This document shows positions 20,678 through 29,720 of a stretch of DNA of 50,767 nucleotides, in pieces. The DNA is from Planctomycetaceae bacterium (GTDB lineage: Bacteria > Planctomycetota > Planctomycetia > Planctomycetales > Planctomycetaceae): assembly GCA_029243145.1 (NCBI GenBank), contig JAQWSQ010000054.1, positions 1 through 50,767 of the forward strand, in the 5' to 3' direction. The position numbers and the translations under genes are program-made. Every line of letters starts with the position of its first letter. Within the stretch, counting starts at the first letter, position 1. The notes beneath the pieces were generated by a model. It searched no databases and had not been told where the DNA came from. It saw only the letters and a list, made by a program, of their open reading frames with translations.

Positions 20678-21577
20678 ATGAATTCTCCCAGCTTAAAATG
20701 GTTGAGCGATGGTCCCGGTCGTCCGCCACAATTACGGTGGTCGTTTGTGATCGACGCTCCCTTGCAATCGATGGCACACTCGGGAGAAGCGGGAACATTG
20801 TTGGCCGCCGATCAATCGGGAGGACTTTATCTGTTCGACCGGAGCGGAAAAGTGCTCAGCATGATGCGTGGTTTCCAAGAGATTCGAAATCTTGCTTGGT
20901 CACGTCGAGGGACTGCCGGGATCGCGATTCTGGGAGAGAACCGAGTCGTCTCTTTGACCCCCTCTTTGAAAATCGAATGGTCGGTCGATTTGAGCGAGGC
21001 AGCCACCTCGGCAGCCGTTTCTCCGTTTGGAGAACACTACGCGGTCTCGCTCTCGAATGGCATGAACTACATTTTGCGATCAGATCGCAAACAACTCGGA
21101 AAGTTTGAAACCGAGCGTCCAATCCACTTTTCAGAATTTCTGGAAACCGAGACCGAATTGATCCTCTGCGCTCAATACGGATTTATCGGACGATATCACT
21201 TTCAGGGATCGCCCGTCTGGCGTAACAAAACCTTCTCGAACGTCGGTCAACTCGCGACAACAGCCAACGGATCGTTGATCTCATTGGCCATGTTTAATCA
21301 CGGCGTTCAAAAATTTGATCGATATGGAGAAGCGGCGGGACGTTTTGCCCTGGAAGGAACCCCCCATCTGATCGCGATGAGGCCCGATGGCGAACGTTTG
21401 GCCATCGCCACACTCGAAAATCATCTCTATTGGATCAACTCCAAAGGGGCTTTGCTCTGGGCGACCAGTGCTCCCGAAACAATACGATCCTTGGCGGTCT
21501 CTTCTGCGGGAGAAAGCATTTATTTGGGCCTCCAATCGGGCCGCCTCCTCAATTTCCACTGGAATCCCGGCCACTGA
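20678..21577 (+). CDS. beta-propeller (WD40/PQQ-like) protein
   Basis: A 299-residue soluble protein made of repeated units of about 40 residues, each ending in a small-residue/Asp-rich turn: LLAADQSGGLYLFDRSGKVL, AVSLSNGMNYILRSDRKQL, LAIATLENHLYWINSKGALLW, and IYLGLQSGRLLNFHW at the end. This fits a seven-bladed beta-propeller used for protein binding. No signal peptide is seen. It ends about 180 bases before the large kinase gene on the same strand and could be a cytoplasmic partner of it, although that is only inferred from position. Confidence 0.75.
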   Translation: MNSPSLKWLSDGPGRPPQLRWSFVIDAPLQSMAHSGEAGTLLAADQSGGLYLFDRSGKVLSMMRGFQEIRNLAWSRRGTAGIAILGENRVVSLTPSLKIEWSVDLSEAATSAAVSPFGEHYAVSLSNGMNYILRSDRKQLGKFETERPIHFSEFLETETELILCAQYGFIGRYHFQGSPVWRNKTFSNVGQLATTANGSLISLAMFNHGVQKFDRYGEAAGRFALEGTPHLIAMRPDGERLAIATLENHLYWINSKGALLWATSAPETIRSLAVSSAGESIYLGLQSGRLLNFHWNPGH

Positions 21578-21754
21578 CAGGATTCTGGCAGAATTCGGGG
21601 TACTGAGTTTTGACCGGAAGCAATATGCACGGTTATACTTAGAGATCACTTCCAAGGTCTCATCACATCATAAGTGAAATTAATTACGGTCAGCCTGCGG
21701 ATCTCATGAAGCTGCTGCCAACTTGCGTTCCTCCTGATTGACTCCAAAACTTCT

Positions 21755-24700
21755 ATGTCGGATGCCGATTCCAAATCAGAAAACAATCAAAAAGGGAGAA
21801 TCAAAGCTCCCCGCCAGATTGGAAAATATGAATTGAAACGACGCCTCGGTGCGGGAGGAATGGGTGCCGTTTTTCTGGCCACCGACACTAAAACGAAACG
21901 TGCGGTCGCGTTGAAAGTCTTGCCCAAAGACAAGGCCGCCAATAAAACATTGGTGAAACGATTTCAGGCTGAGGCACAAGCGGTCGCCAACTTGGAACAC
22001 GAAAACATTGTTCGGGTGTATGAAGCTGATCAGGCAGACGGCTATCTTTACATTGCCTTGGAATATATTGACGGCACGGACGTTGATATCATTCTGAAAA
22101 AGCGAGAACGCATGCCCGTGAAACGGGCCGCCGAGGTTGTGAAACAAGTGGCCAAGGCTTTGCAGCACGCTCATGAGCAAAACATTGTTCATCGCGAAAT
22201 CAAACCCGCGAACATTATGATTCGTAACGATGGTATGGTGAAGCTGACCGATCTTGGTTTGGCGCGATCCGTCGATGAAGCTGACGACACCAACATCACA
22301 CGCGCAGGAACCACGGTCGGAACGGTCGACTACATGGCTCCCGAACAGGCACGGAACAGTCGCTTGGCCGACATTCGCAGCGACCTGTATTCATTGGGTT
22401 GCACCTGGTACCAGATGGTAGTCGGCCATCCGCCCTATCATGAAGGGTCACTCACAAACAAGTTGCAGGCGCACTCTTCGGCAAAGCTCCCGGATCCTCG
22501 CGACGAGAATCCTGATGTCCCCGAGTCAACGGTCATTATGATCCATCAATTGATGGCCAAGAAACCTAAAGACCGATACCAGACCCCCCAAGAACTGCTT
22601 GATGATTTCCAGAACTCCTCCATGCACCGCTCGACTATCAGCAATGACGTCCTGAGTGCGTTGGCAGAAGAAGACTCGTCTTTGGACCTTCCCAGAACGG
22701 GTGAGCCTGAAACCGTTTCCGAAGCGAACGCATCCGAGTCTTACTCTGGCAGCTCCACAACTGATTCGTCAGAAGATCCAGAAGCCGAACAAGCACCTCG
22801 CCGTCGACAGAAACAGAAAAAACGCGATTCCAAGTCTTCGCAGACACAACAGGCCAATCAACCTCCTCATTCTTCTCGTCAACCGAAAATGCCGCCTCGA
22901 CAAGACCGGAAGGATGCCCCGGAAACGTCAAAACCACGTGGAGGGGATGGCGATTCCGCCCCGCTGGAAATCTTGAAGTATCTCGCAATCGCGGGAGGGT
23001 TTGTGGGAGTCTTTGTTGGAATCTGGTATGTCCTGTCGGCATTCGCTTCAGGTCTCGATCCGGGAGGATCGGCTGCCAAGGGTGAATCACAGCGTCAATT
23101 AGCACGAGATATGATGGATGAAAATCAATCCGCTCCGATTCCTACGGCGGGGCGTAGACAACCGGATGAAGAGAACGGCCCCAAACCGACTCAAGTCACT
23201 TTTTCTGATCCCGGACAAACATCGAGCCCTCAAAAGACTGCCGTCACGTCGCTCGAACTGATCAAATCTCCCAGCATTTACAAAGCCCCCGATTGGGCGA
23301 ATCGGGTTCCCGTGTCGGCAGAGATTCCCAATCTGTTTGCCGACTTGAAATTGAAACCCAGAACCGTCGGACAGTGGGGCAATCAATTGGGAGCGTTCCG
23401 AACCATTTCTTCTGCTTTGGAGAAACTTCCCGCCGGACCGGTTTGGCTTCAGCTTCTTGGTCCCGGCCCTTTTTCCCTGAATCCAGTCACCATCAAAGAT
23501 CGTCAACTCGTTATCAGCCGAGCGTCTGATGACTATGAGCCCTCCATTGTCTGCCTTGCTGGGAAGTTAAAGAAATCCAATCAGTTCCTGAAGATCGAAG
23601 ATGGAAGCCTGCTATTGACGGGCGTGAATCTGAGTATCGATGCCCAGCAATTCCCGGCCACCGGTCCAGCGTCATTGATTTCGATGACTCGTGGTAACCT
23701 CTTTCTGAGAGATGTCTCCGTGAGCGTGATTGGCAGACGCGAATCACCAACGCACGCAATCTCTTACACTTCCTCAAAGTCGACACCCGAGAGTTCACGA
23801 ATTCTGATCGATCGAAGTTTAATTCGCGGCCATTGCAGTTCTCTTCAACTCGCAGGTAACAGCAACTCACTACTCGTCACGAATTCACTGCTACTCTCTG
23901 CCGAATCGCCCGTCTTTGCCATCGACTCCCCCGATGTCACGAGTGATGATAATCAAAATTCGACCAGTTCCATAAATGTCGTCAGAAGCACTCTGGCGAC
24001 ATCCCACTCTCTCTTTGTCGTCAATGGCAAAGGCTCCTCGATGCAAGTAGCGTTAGAAGAAACCCAGTGTTTTTCTGCGGGAAGCACTGACTCTCCTTTA
24101 ATCGATCTCAAACAGTGGGCGGTCAGCCCCACACCGCAACCGAGTCAATCGTCGGCACATAATTTCCGTTGGACCACGAACGCCTCAGACTTTCGAGGAT
24201 GGAAAACACTGCTGAGATCGGGCGTCAATGCCGTCGAGCCGATCACAGAGATTGCTGTCTGGAAAAAATTCTGGGACGACAGCTTCAACAATTCTGATTT
24301 TTCAACCGACGCCTGGACTGCTCCGCAACCGATTGATGCACTCAGTTTCAATGACAAGAACTGGACAGACAACTCTTCCTCTGGCGTTCCAACGGATGCG
24401 TTATCCCTCCCCTCGCCCAGCATTCAATCGACGACACACGAAATGACGGGATTGAGTGAAGACTCACCGACGGCGTTTTCAGGACCGCCACCAGCCACCA
24501 TCGAACTTAACCTCGACAAAACGAATCTGGACGATGAACTGAAGAAAACCTCCTGGAAAAGTGGGACTCGCTTTCTGCTCTCAGGAACGCAAACAGATCT
24601 CCTGCGACCCATCGTTGTGGAGGGACGATCCTTAATTCTGGAAATGGCTCCTAACCAGCCAGAAGGATTTGATCTACAACCAAGGAAGAACTTTTCAGAG

Positions 24701-25654
24701 TCATTACTGACTGTGCAGAATGCTTCCCTCAAATTAATCAACGTACGAATGCGTGTCCCCAACCGGTCACGCGATAGCGAACAACCAGCTTGGTTGCTGA
24801 ATGTCACTAACGGAAGCCTGTCGGTAGTCAACAGTCACCTCAGTGGCCCCTATCTGGAAAACGATCATTATCATTATCGAGGTCTCATCCACTGGGAAAC
24901 TGGAACTGGACGATCATTGCCCGAGTCTCAGCCTCGTCGACACCTGCTGGAAATCTCTTCGAGTGTCTTGCTGACCAGAGGAGTCGCCGTTTCGACATCT
25001 CCACAAGCCGGTCTTGTCCGCGTGATTGACAGCCTGATCGCGGCACAGGGGACGGCTTGGGAGTGTCAGTTTCTTCCCAACCCAGAGTCTCTCTCGGCGT
25101 TATTTGATTTCCGTCAGTCTACGCTGGGAGGATCGGAGAGTGTATTGTCCATTCTAGAGACTCCCCAGGACCAGGCGGGAATTCGAGTTGCATTTTTGAT
25201 GCGTGATTGCCTGTCGATCAATACAAACCCGGGAGAAATCCGCAGGGCAAAGACAGTCTTTCTGGCAGCCGACTCATCTTGGCTCAATCAACAACATCTC
25301 ATCTGGTGGGGGCGTGCGAATGGTTGGTCCACTGACATTTCCTGCTTCACAATAGCTCCCAATGAGGTCGGCCAACTGCAAACTGTCGATGACTGGACGG
25401 CTCTCTGGGGAGCATTCAATGTTCAGAAACCCCTCTATAATCCGGTGGGAGTGATTCTCGCCGAACAGGAAACTCGCGCCAAAGAACTGCTCCCGGAATA
25501 CTTTCAACTCGATCCCAAATCTCGTGCTCTAAAATGGAATTTGGAAGGAGATCCGATTGGGGCAAATCTGGACGAGTTCTTGCCGGTTAAAACAGCCGAT
25601 GGCAAGCCAGCCGAGAAACAACCTTCGAAAGCTCGCCCAACCAGTGGGTTCTAA
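21755..25654 (+). CDS. transmembrane Ser/Thr protein kinase with large beta-helix-like outer domain
   Basis: A 1299-residue PknB-type kinase. Kinase domain, residues about 25-295: G-loop LGAGGMGAVF (31-40), VALKVL with Lys54, Glu in FQAEAQAV, TDLGLAR as the DFG site, APE-like MAPEQAR. The catalytic loop reads HREIKPANI, so the catalytic Asp of HRD is Glu at residue 148. A Ser/Pro/Gln-rich linker follows, then one transmembrane helix (about 407-432) and some 860 outer residues. The outer part has repeated short strands such as SLLLTGVNLSID and LFLRDVSVSV, resembling a right-handed parallel beta-helix, perhaps a ligand sensor. It may phosphorylate proteins in response to an outside signal; activity is uncertain because of the HRE change. 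Confidence 0.9.
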   Translation: MSDADSKSENNQKGRIKAPRQIGKYELKRRLGAGGMGAVFLATDTKTKRAVALKVLPKDKAANKTLVKRFQAEAQAVANLEHENIVRVYEADQADGYLYIALEYIDGTDVDIILKKRERMPVKRAAEVVKQVAKALQHAHEQNIVHREIKPANIMIRNDGMVKLTDLGLARSVDEADDTNITRAGTTVGTVDYMAPEQARNSRLADIRSDLYSLGCTWYQMVVGHPPYHEGSLTNKLQAHSSAKLPDPRDENPDVPESTVIMIHQLMAKKPKDRYQTPQELLDDFQNSSMHRSTISNDVLSALAEEDSSLDLPRTGEPETVSEANASESYSGSSTTDSSEDPEAEQAPRRRQKQKKRDSKSSQTQQANQPPHSSRQPKMPPRQDRKDAPETSKPRGGDGDSAPLEILKYLAIAGGFVGVFVGIWYVLSAFASGLDPGGSAAKGESQRQLARDMMDENQSAPIPTAGRRQPDEENGPKPTQVTFSDPGQTSSPQKTAVTSLELIKSPSIYKAPDWANRVPVSAEIPNLFADLKLKPRTVGQWGNQLGAFRTISSALEKLPAGPVWLQLLGPGPFSLNPVTIKDRQLVISRASDDYEPSIVCLAGKLKKSNQFLKIEDGSLLLTGVNLSIDAQQFPATGPASLISMTRGNLFLRDVSVSVIGRRESPTHAISYTSSKSTPESSRILIDRSLIRGHCSSLQLAGNSNSLLVTNSLLLSAESPVFAIDSPDVTSDDNQNSTSSINVVRSTLATSHSLFVVNGKGSSMQVALEETQCFSAGSTDSPLIDLKQWAVSPTPQPSQSSAHNFRWTTNASDFRGWKTLLRSGVNAVEPITEIAVWKKFWDDSFNNSDFSTDAWTAPQPIDALSFNDKNWTDNSSSGVPTDALSLPSPSIQSTTHEMTGLSEDSPTAFSGPPPATIELNLDKTNLDDELKKTSWKSGTRFLLSGTQTDLLRPIVVEGRSLILEMAPNQPEGFDLQPRKNFSESLLTVQNASLKLINVRMRVPNRSRDSEQPAWLLNVTNGSLSVVNSHLSGPYLENDHYHYRGLIHWETGTGRSLPESQPRRHLLEISSSVLLTRGVAVSTSPQAGLVRVIDSLIAAQGTAWECQFLPNPESLSALFDFRQSTLGGSESVLSILETPQDQAGIRVAFLMRDCLSINTNPGEIRRAKTVFLAADSSWLNQQHLIWWGRANGWSTDISCFTIAPNEVGQLQTVDDWTALWGAFNVQKPLYNPVGVILAEQETRAKELLPEYFQLDPKSRALKWNLEGDPIGANLDEFLPVKTADGKPAEKQPSKARPTSGF

Positions 25655-25699
25655 TTACTCGAAACTGCCTATTCTCGCCGACCGCTGGGCATTTGATTT

Positions 25700-26863
25700 G
25701 TGAATACATCGCTCCCCAATTCAACGTCATCGGCTACCCTCATCACGCCTCTCGGCCGAGGTGCTGTCGCCACGTGGAAAATCAGAGGCTCCGTCTCACT
25801 TTGGGAACAGTTTCCGTTTCAACCTGCCACATTGATGACCATCACAGAACAACCCGTGGGGAGAATTTTGTTTGGTTATTGGGAGGGAGAAGATGTGGTC
25901 GTCATTCGCACCGACGAGCATGAGTGGGAGTTACATTGTCATGGAGGCTTTGCCGCTGTGAATCGAGTTCAAAACAGCCTCGAATCCCGTGACGTACAGA
26001 TACAGGACTGGCGTGACTTTCAGAGCGGCTCACAGAGCACTCTCGAACGAGAATTTCAAATTGCGATTGCAAAATCTGTGACCTGGAAGACTACGGAGCG
26101 ACTGCTGCGACACCCCACTACAAGCTGGGTCAATCAATTACTCCATTGGCAAAAAGAACTTAAGGAAAACCCTTCAACCAATTTGGCCGGCGAAATCCAA
26201 ACTCAATGCGAGCAAGTTCTGACAAGATCTCAAGTTGGGATTCGTCTCACAACAGCGGCCCGTGTCGTTCTGGCCGGAGCACCGAATGTCGGCAAATCCA
26301 GCTTACTTAATCGACTGGCCGGCTACGATCGAAGTATCGTTCAAAATCGGCCCGGAACAACCCGAGATACTTTCGGGGCCGAAATCGCTTTAGGAGGATA
26401 CCCAGTCACATTAACGGACACCGCAGGTATTCGGCAGACCGACGACAGCCTTGAATCGGCTGGCATCAGTCGTGCCCACCAAGTTCTGAGAACTGCTGAC
26501 CTGATTCTATTTTTGCTTGACGGCTCAATTGCCCCCACCCTCGAAGAGAATCAATTCCTCGCTCAATACCCTGATGCGATTCTTGTCCTCCACAAAAGCG
26601 ACCAAGTTGTTCACCCCGACCGAACGATAACCTCGAGCTTGTTGCGCGTGTCGGCCTTGACCGGTGAAGGGACTGAAACACTGATCGATGAGATCGTCAA
26701 ACACATTGTTCCAGAACTCCCCGCCCCTTCGACAATTTTCCCGATCACAGGTCGGCAGCGAAATAGTCTCCAGAACATTGTTTCAGCCATTCAAGAACAG
26801 AACTTCGAACTGCTGAATCCATTGATCGAAGACTTGCTCACAGGCCCTCTCACCAACGACTGA
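25700..26863 (+). CDS. MnmE-like GTPase, shortened, without C-terminal Cys motif
   Basis: A 387-residue protein related to tRNA-modifying GTPase MnmE/TrmE. The N terminus keeps a recognisable TrmE-N trace (TPLGRGAVATWKIRG, folate-binding region in MnmE), but the domain is short. The G domain is intact: G1 GAPNVGKSS (about 192-200), G2 RPGTTRDT, G3 DTAG, G4 HKSD, G5 SAL. The protein ends at EDLLTGPLTND without the FCIGK-type C terminus whose Cys is needed by canonical MnmE of about 450 residues. It may therefore be a divergent paralogue with a regulatory or assembly role, or the only (and altered) MnmE of this organism. Start GTG at 25700. It precedes the ROK gene by 20 bases, probably in one operon. 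Confidence 0.85.
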   Translation: MNTSLPNSTSSATLITPLGRGAVATWKIRGSVSLWEQFPFQPATLMTITEQPVGRILFGYWEGEDVVVIRTDEHEWELHCHGGFAAVNRVQNSLESRDVQIQDWRDFQSGSQSTLEREFQIAIAKSVTWKTTERLLRHPTTSWVNQLLHWQKELKENPSTNLAGEIQTQCEQVLTRSQVGIRLTTAARVVLAGAPNVGKSSLLNRLAGYDRSIVQNRPGTTRDTFGAEIALGGYPVTLTDTAGIRQTDDSLESAGISRAHQVLRTADLILFLLDGSIAPTLEENQFLAQYPDAILVLHKSDQVVHPDRTITSSLLRVSALTGEGTETLIDEIVKHIVPELPAPSTIFPITGRQRNSLQNIVSAIQEQNFELLNPLIEDLLTGPLTND

Positions 26864-26883
26864 CACTTCAGAATTGCAACGCT

Positions 26884-27819
26884 ATGTATCTTGGAATTGA
26901 AATTGGTGGGACCAAGCTTCAGGCTGCCATCGGCAAGCCAGGAAAGATCGAGAAATTGATTCGTCGTGAGGTCGATCCCGATCTTCAGGCAGACGGGATT
27001 CGCGAGCAACTCTCACAAATCGTTCCCGAACTTTGCAACCAATATCCCGTTCAACATATTGGGGTCGGTTTCGGAGGCCCTGTCGAGACGAAGTCTGGAG
27101 TAGTGACAACATCGCATCAGGTGACTGGGTGGGACAAGTTCCCTCTCGCAAAATGGTTAGCAGAAATAAGCGGCGTCGAATGCACTGTCGTCAACGACTG
27201 CGATGCAGCCGCGTTGGCGGAAGCATGCTGGGGAGCCGGCCAAGGAGCCTCGGGAGTAATTTATGTGACGGTCGGTACCGGAGTTGGTGGCGGGTATGTC
27301 GTTGACGGAGTTTTACAAGGAACAAATCGCCCTGCTTCTTTGGAACTTGGTCATCTCCGTCCCGGTCTGGACTCTCGAACCCCTTACGAGACTGTGGAGT
27401 CACTGTCGAGTGGACGAGGTATTGAGACCCGGATGCAGCAGATTCTGCAAGAGAGAGAGGATGACCCCGAACTTCTGGAGTTGAAATTGCATTTAATGGG
27501 GGGCGACGACCGACTGACCGCGAAGCAGATTTGTCTCGCGGCCGCCGAGGGAAATCCGGTAGCCGTTGAGATCATGAAAACAGGCTGCCAAGCATTAGGT
27601 TGGGCCATTGCTCAATCAATCACATTGTTGGCCCCCGAATGTGTGGTCATCGGTGGTGGAGTTTCTTTAGCGGGAGACAAACTGTTTTATGATCCCGTCC
27701 GAAAATTCATCGAAATGTACGTTTTTCCACGTCTTCTCGACAGTTACCGCATCGAACCAGCCGCTTTGGGAGAGGAAGTCGTTCTGCATGGGGCTCTACA
27801 AATCGCGGCTCACGCTTAA
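26884..27819 (+). CDS. ROK family protein (sugar-kinase-like)
   Basis: A 311-residue protein of the ROK group. The ATP-binding motif YLGIEIGGTKLQAAIG opens the protein; VTVGTGVGGGYVVDG and the catalytic region VVNDCDAAALAEACWG are in place. The ROK signature segment is ELGHLRPG, but the zinc-binding CXCGXXGCXE cluster is absent (SRTPYETVESLSSGRGIE stands there), as in a subgroup of planctomycete ROK proteins. It most likely phosphorylates a hexose such as glucose or N-acetylmannosamine; the substrate cannot be read from sequence. Separated by 20 bases from the MnmE-like GTPase gene, so probably co-transcribed. Confidence 0.88.
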   Translation: MYLGIEIGGTKLQAAIGKPGKIEKLIRREVDPDLQADGIREQLSQIVPELCNQYPVQHIGVGFGGPVETKSGVVTTSHQVTGWDKFPLAKWLAEISGVECTVVNDCDAAALAEACWGAGQGASGVIYVTVGTGVGGGYVVDGVLQGTNRPASLELGHLRPGLDSRTPYETVESLSSGRGIETRMQQILQEREDDPELLELKLHLMGGDDRLTAKQICLAAAEGNPVAVEIMKTGCQALGWAIAQSITLLAPECVVIGGGVSLAGDKLFYDPVRKFIEMYVFPRLLDSYRIEPAALGEEVVLHGALQIAAHA

Positions 27820-27953
27820 ACGGTCGGAAAATCGCTGTTGACGATAAACGCCGACTGTCCTACCGTTTGAGTCTCTCCTTCGCTGCATTTCCGGCAAGTC
27901 CTTGCCAAACCAAGTCATAATCACAATTTGTTTCACATCCAAAGAGATGCGAT

Positions 27954-29015
27954 ATGCGCCCTCAATTCTGGTTGATCGGTGTCGGCCTACTCTGCTTGTC
28001 GGTCGCAGCGGTTGCCGACGATATTACAGATCCGAGCCCGACAACTCCGGGAAGTGGTGTGATACGGGATCATGCTCACCCAAAGCTGATCGTAACAACG
28101 CTCGGTCGTCTCGTGGAAGGAGATATCACCTACAGTGGAAGCGGATACGTGGTCGATGTGCGCGGTGGATCCATGCTGGTTCCATTTAAACTGGTGAAAT
28201 TCACCGCCGATTCTCGACACGATGCTTACTTGAAGTATCGAAAACTGATGCCGGAACAAACTTCAGGAAATCACGTCGTTCTTGCCAAGTGGTGCCTGCA
28301 ATACAACCTCGCCAATGACGCCATCCATGAACTCAAACAAGCCTTGTATCTTGATGAGGCTAACCAGGATGCCGCCAAACTATTGGTTTATCTGGAAAAC
28401 AAAAAGAACCGCGGTGAATCAGCCTCACCAAGTGCACAAAAAACAAGATCCCCGCTAAAACGGGCCGTCTCGCTGCAAGGGCTTTCTCCAGAAAGTATTG
28501 GCGAATACACCACGGCCATTCAACCCGTTTTGATGAATAATTGTGCCAAGGCAGGCTGTCATCATTCTCAAACGACCAACGACTTGCAATTGCAATACGT
28601 GCGTTTGACGGGATACGGAAACCGCATCGCCTCTTCTGAAAATCTGGCGAAGGTGCTCGTACAAATTGATGTCAATAATCCCCGACAAAGCCCTCTGCTA
28701 CTTAAAGCTCGCTCCAATCATGGAACTGCCAGAGATACGCTCGTTCACGCTCCTCAAGGAAAGGAGATATTGAACAGGATTGAAGCATGGATTCTCAAGA
28801 CATCGCAAGAATTGAATCCTACGGGGGCCAATGACTCTCATCGCGTGACCAAATCTCAGCCGAACACAACGACTCTCAACCCACAGCAACAATTGGTCCG
28901 TGACTCAGTCCCCGAAGACCGGGAACAATTCATCAAAAAGATTCTCGACAAACAACGCAATGATCCATTTTCACCAGATCAATTTAATCAAACCGTTCGA
29001 CCTTCCGGGAATTGA
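27954..29015 (+). CDS. secreted protein with CX4CH motif, unknown function
   Basis: A 353-residue exported protein: signal peptide LIGVGLLCLSVAAVADD (cleavage after about residue 22). A small beta domain (TTLGRLVEGDITYSGSGYVVDV) and a short TPR-like helix pair (ANDAIHELKQALYLDEANQDAAKLL, about 123-147) follow. Then comes a domain with NNCAKAGCHHSQT (Cys near residues 197 and 202). CX4CH is a variant of the CX2CH cytochrome c haem site common in planctomycete DUF1549-type proteins, so covalent haem is possible but not shown. The C terminus is rich in Gln and Asn (PFSPDQFNQ). The downstream lipoprotein gene begins about 60 bases later on the same strand. Confidence 0.75.
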   Translation: MRPQFWLIGVGLLCLSVAAVADDITDPSPTTPGSGVIRDHAHPKLIVTTLGRLVEGDITYSGSGYVVDVRGGSMLVPFKLVKFTADSRHDAYLKYRKLMPEQTSGNHVVLAKWCLQYNLANDAIHELKQALYLDEANQDAAKLLVYLENKKNRGESASPSAQKTRSPLKRAVSLQGLSPESIGEYTTAIQPVLMNNCAKAGCHHSQTTNDLQLQYVRLTGYGNRIASSENLAKVLVQIDVNNPRQSPLLLKARSNHGTARDTLVHAPQGKEILNRIEAWILKTSQELNPTGANDSHRVTKSQPNTTTLNPQQQLVRDSVPEDREQFIKKILDKQRNDPFSPDQFNQTVRPSGN

Positions 29016-29074
29016 TCATCGTTTTCAAACAATCGTACCACCGATCTCACAGCCATTTTGAATGGAGTCTTGTC

Positions 29075-29692
29075 ATGTATCGATCAACCATGTTTTTGCT
29101 GGCCGTTATCGCTGGAGTGATGACTGTTGGCTGTGCGAAAAACTCTGGTTCCATCGTCTCAAACGACCCGTTTGCCGCGAATGGTGATCCATTCCAAGCA
29201 GTCGCCAACCATTCGAAAGAGTCAAAGACGTTCTCCGCCGCAAAACAACCGGTATCAACACAGCCTCCCGGCTGGAGTCGAACACAGCCGATGTACTCGC
29301 AATCGAAGACAGAGCAACCTGCGGGAATGGCCAACACCTCCTTGCGTTTTCAAGCGTCTGCGCCCATGCCGGAAATCACAGCCGAAAAACCGGTCGCACA
29401 CAAACCAATGCCGGTCCCCACGGTACAAACGGTCGAAGCGACTCCTCCTTCGGGAATCCAACATGCTCAGTATTTTAACGGTCAATCGCAGTCGAACGGT
29501 GTTACCCCGGCAAGTTTCGAAAGTTCGATGCCCGTGATTCGTCCGAGAAATGCCCCTGCAATGCAAGAATCACCGGTGACTTTGGAAATGCCAGTGTTCG
29601 CTAATGAAAAACCGATTTCATCAGTTGAGCCAAACACGGTAACGGCACCAACGATGCAATCTGGAGCTGATAACGAGTGGTGGAACAAATAG
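29075..29692 (+). CDS. putative lipoprotein, low complexity
   Basis: A 205-residue protein with a lipoprotein signal: hydrophobic FLLAVIAGVMT followed by VGC (lipobox Cys at about residue 20). The rest is Pro/Ser/Gln-rich and probably disordered, with several NDPF and DPFQ motifs near the N terminus. The start ATG at 29075 is preferred over the upstream frame start because GGAG (29064-29067) sits seven bases before it and it places the signal peptide correctly. It follows the CX4CH secreted protein by about 60 bases, probably in the same operon; the two may act together at the cell envelope. Function unknown. Confidence 0.7.
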   Translation: MYRSTMFLLAVIAGVMTVGCAKNSGSIVSNDPFAANGDPFQAVANHSKESKTFSAAKQPVSTQPPGWSRTQPMYSQSKTEQPAGMANTSLRFQASAPMPEITAEKPVAHKPMPVPTVQTVEATPPSGIQHAQYFNGQSQSNGVTPASFESSMPVIRPRNAPAMQESPVTLEMPVFANEKPISSVEPNTVTAPTMQSGADNEWWNK

Positions 29693-29720
29693 TCAGAGGC
29701 TTCCCCCAATGGCAAAATGA

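Noticed and set aside
27825..27880. inverted repeat AAACGGT/ACCGTTT after the ROK gene as a terminator
   Set aside because: Only seven paired bases around a long loop and no T run; too weak to call.
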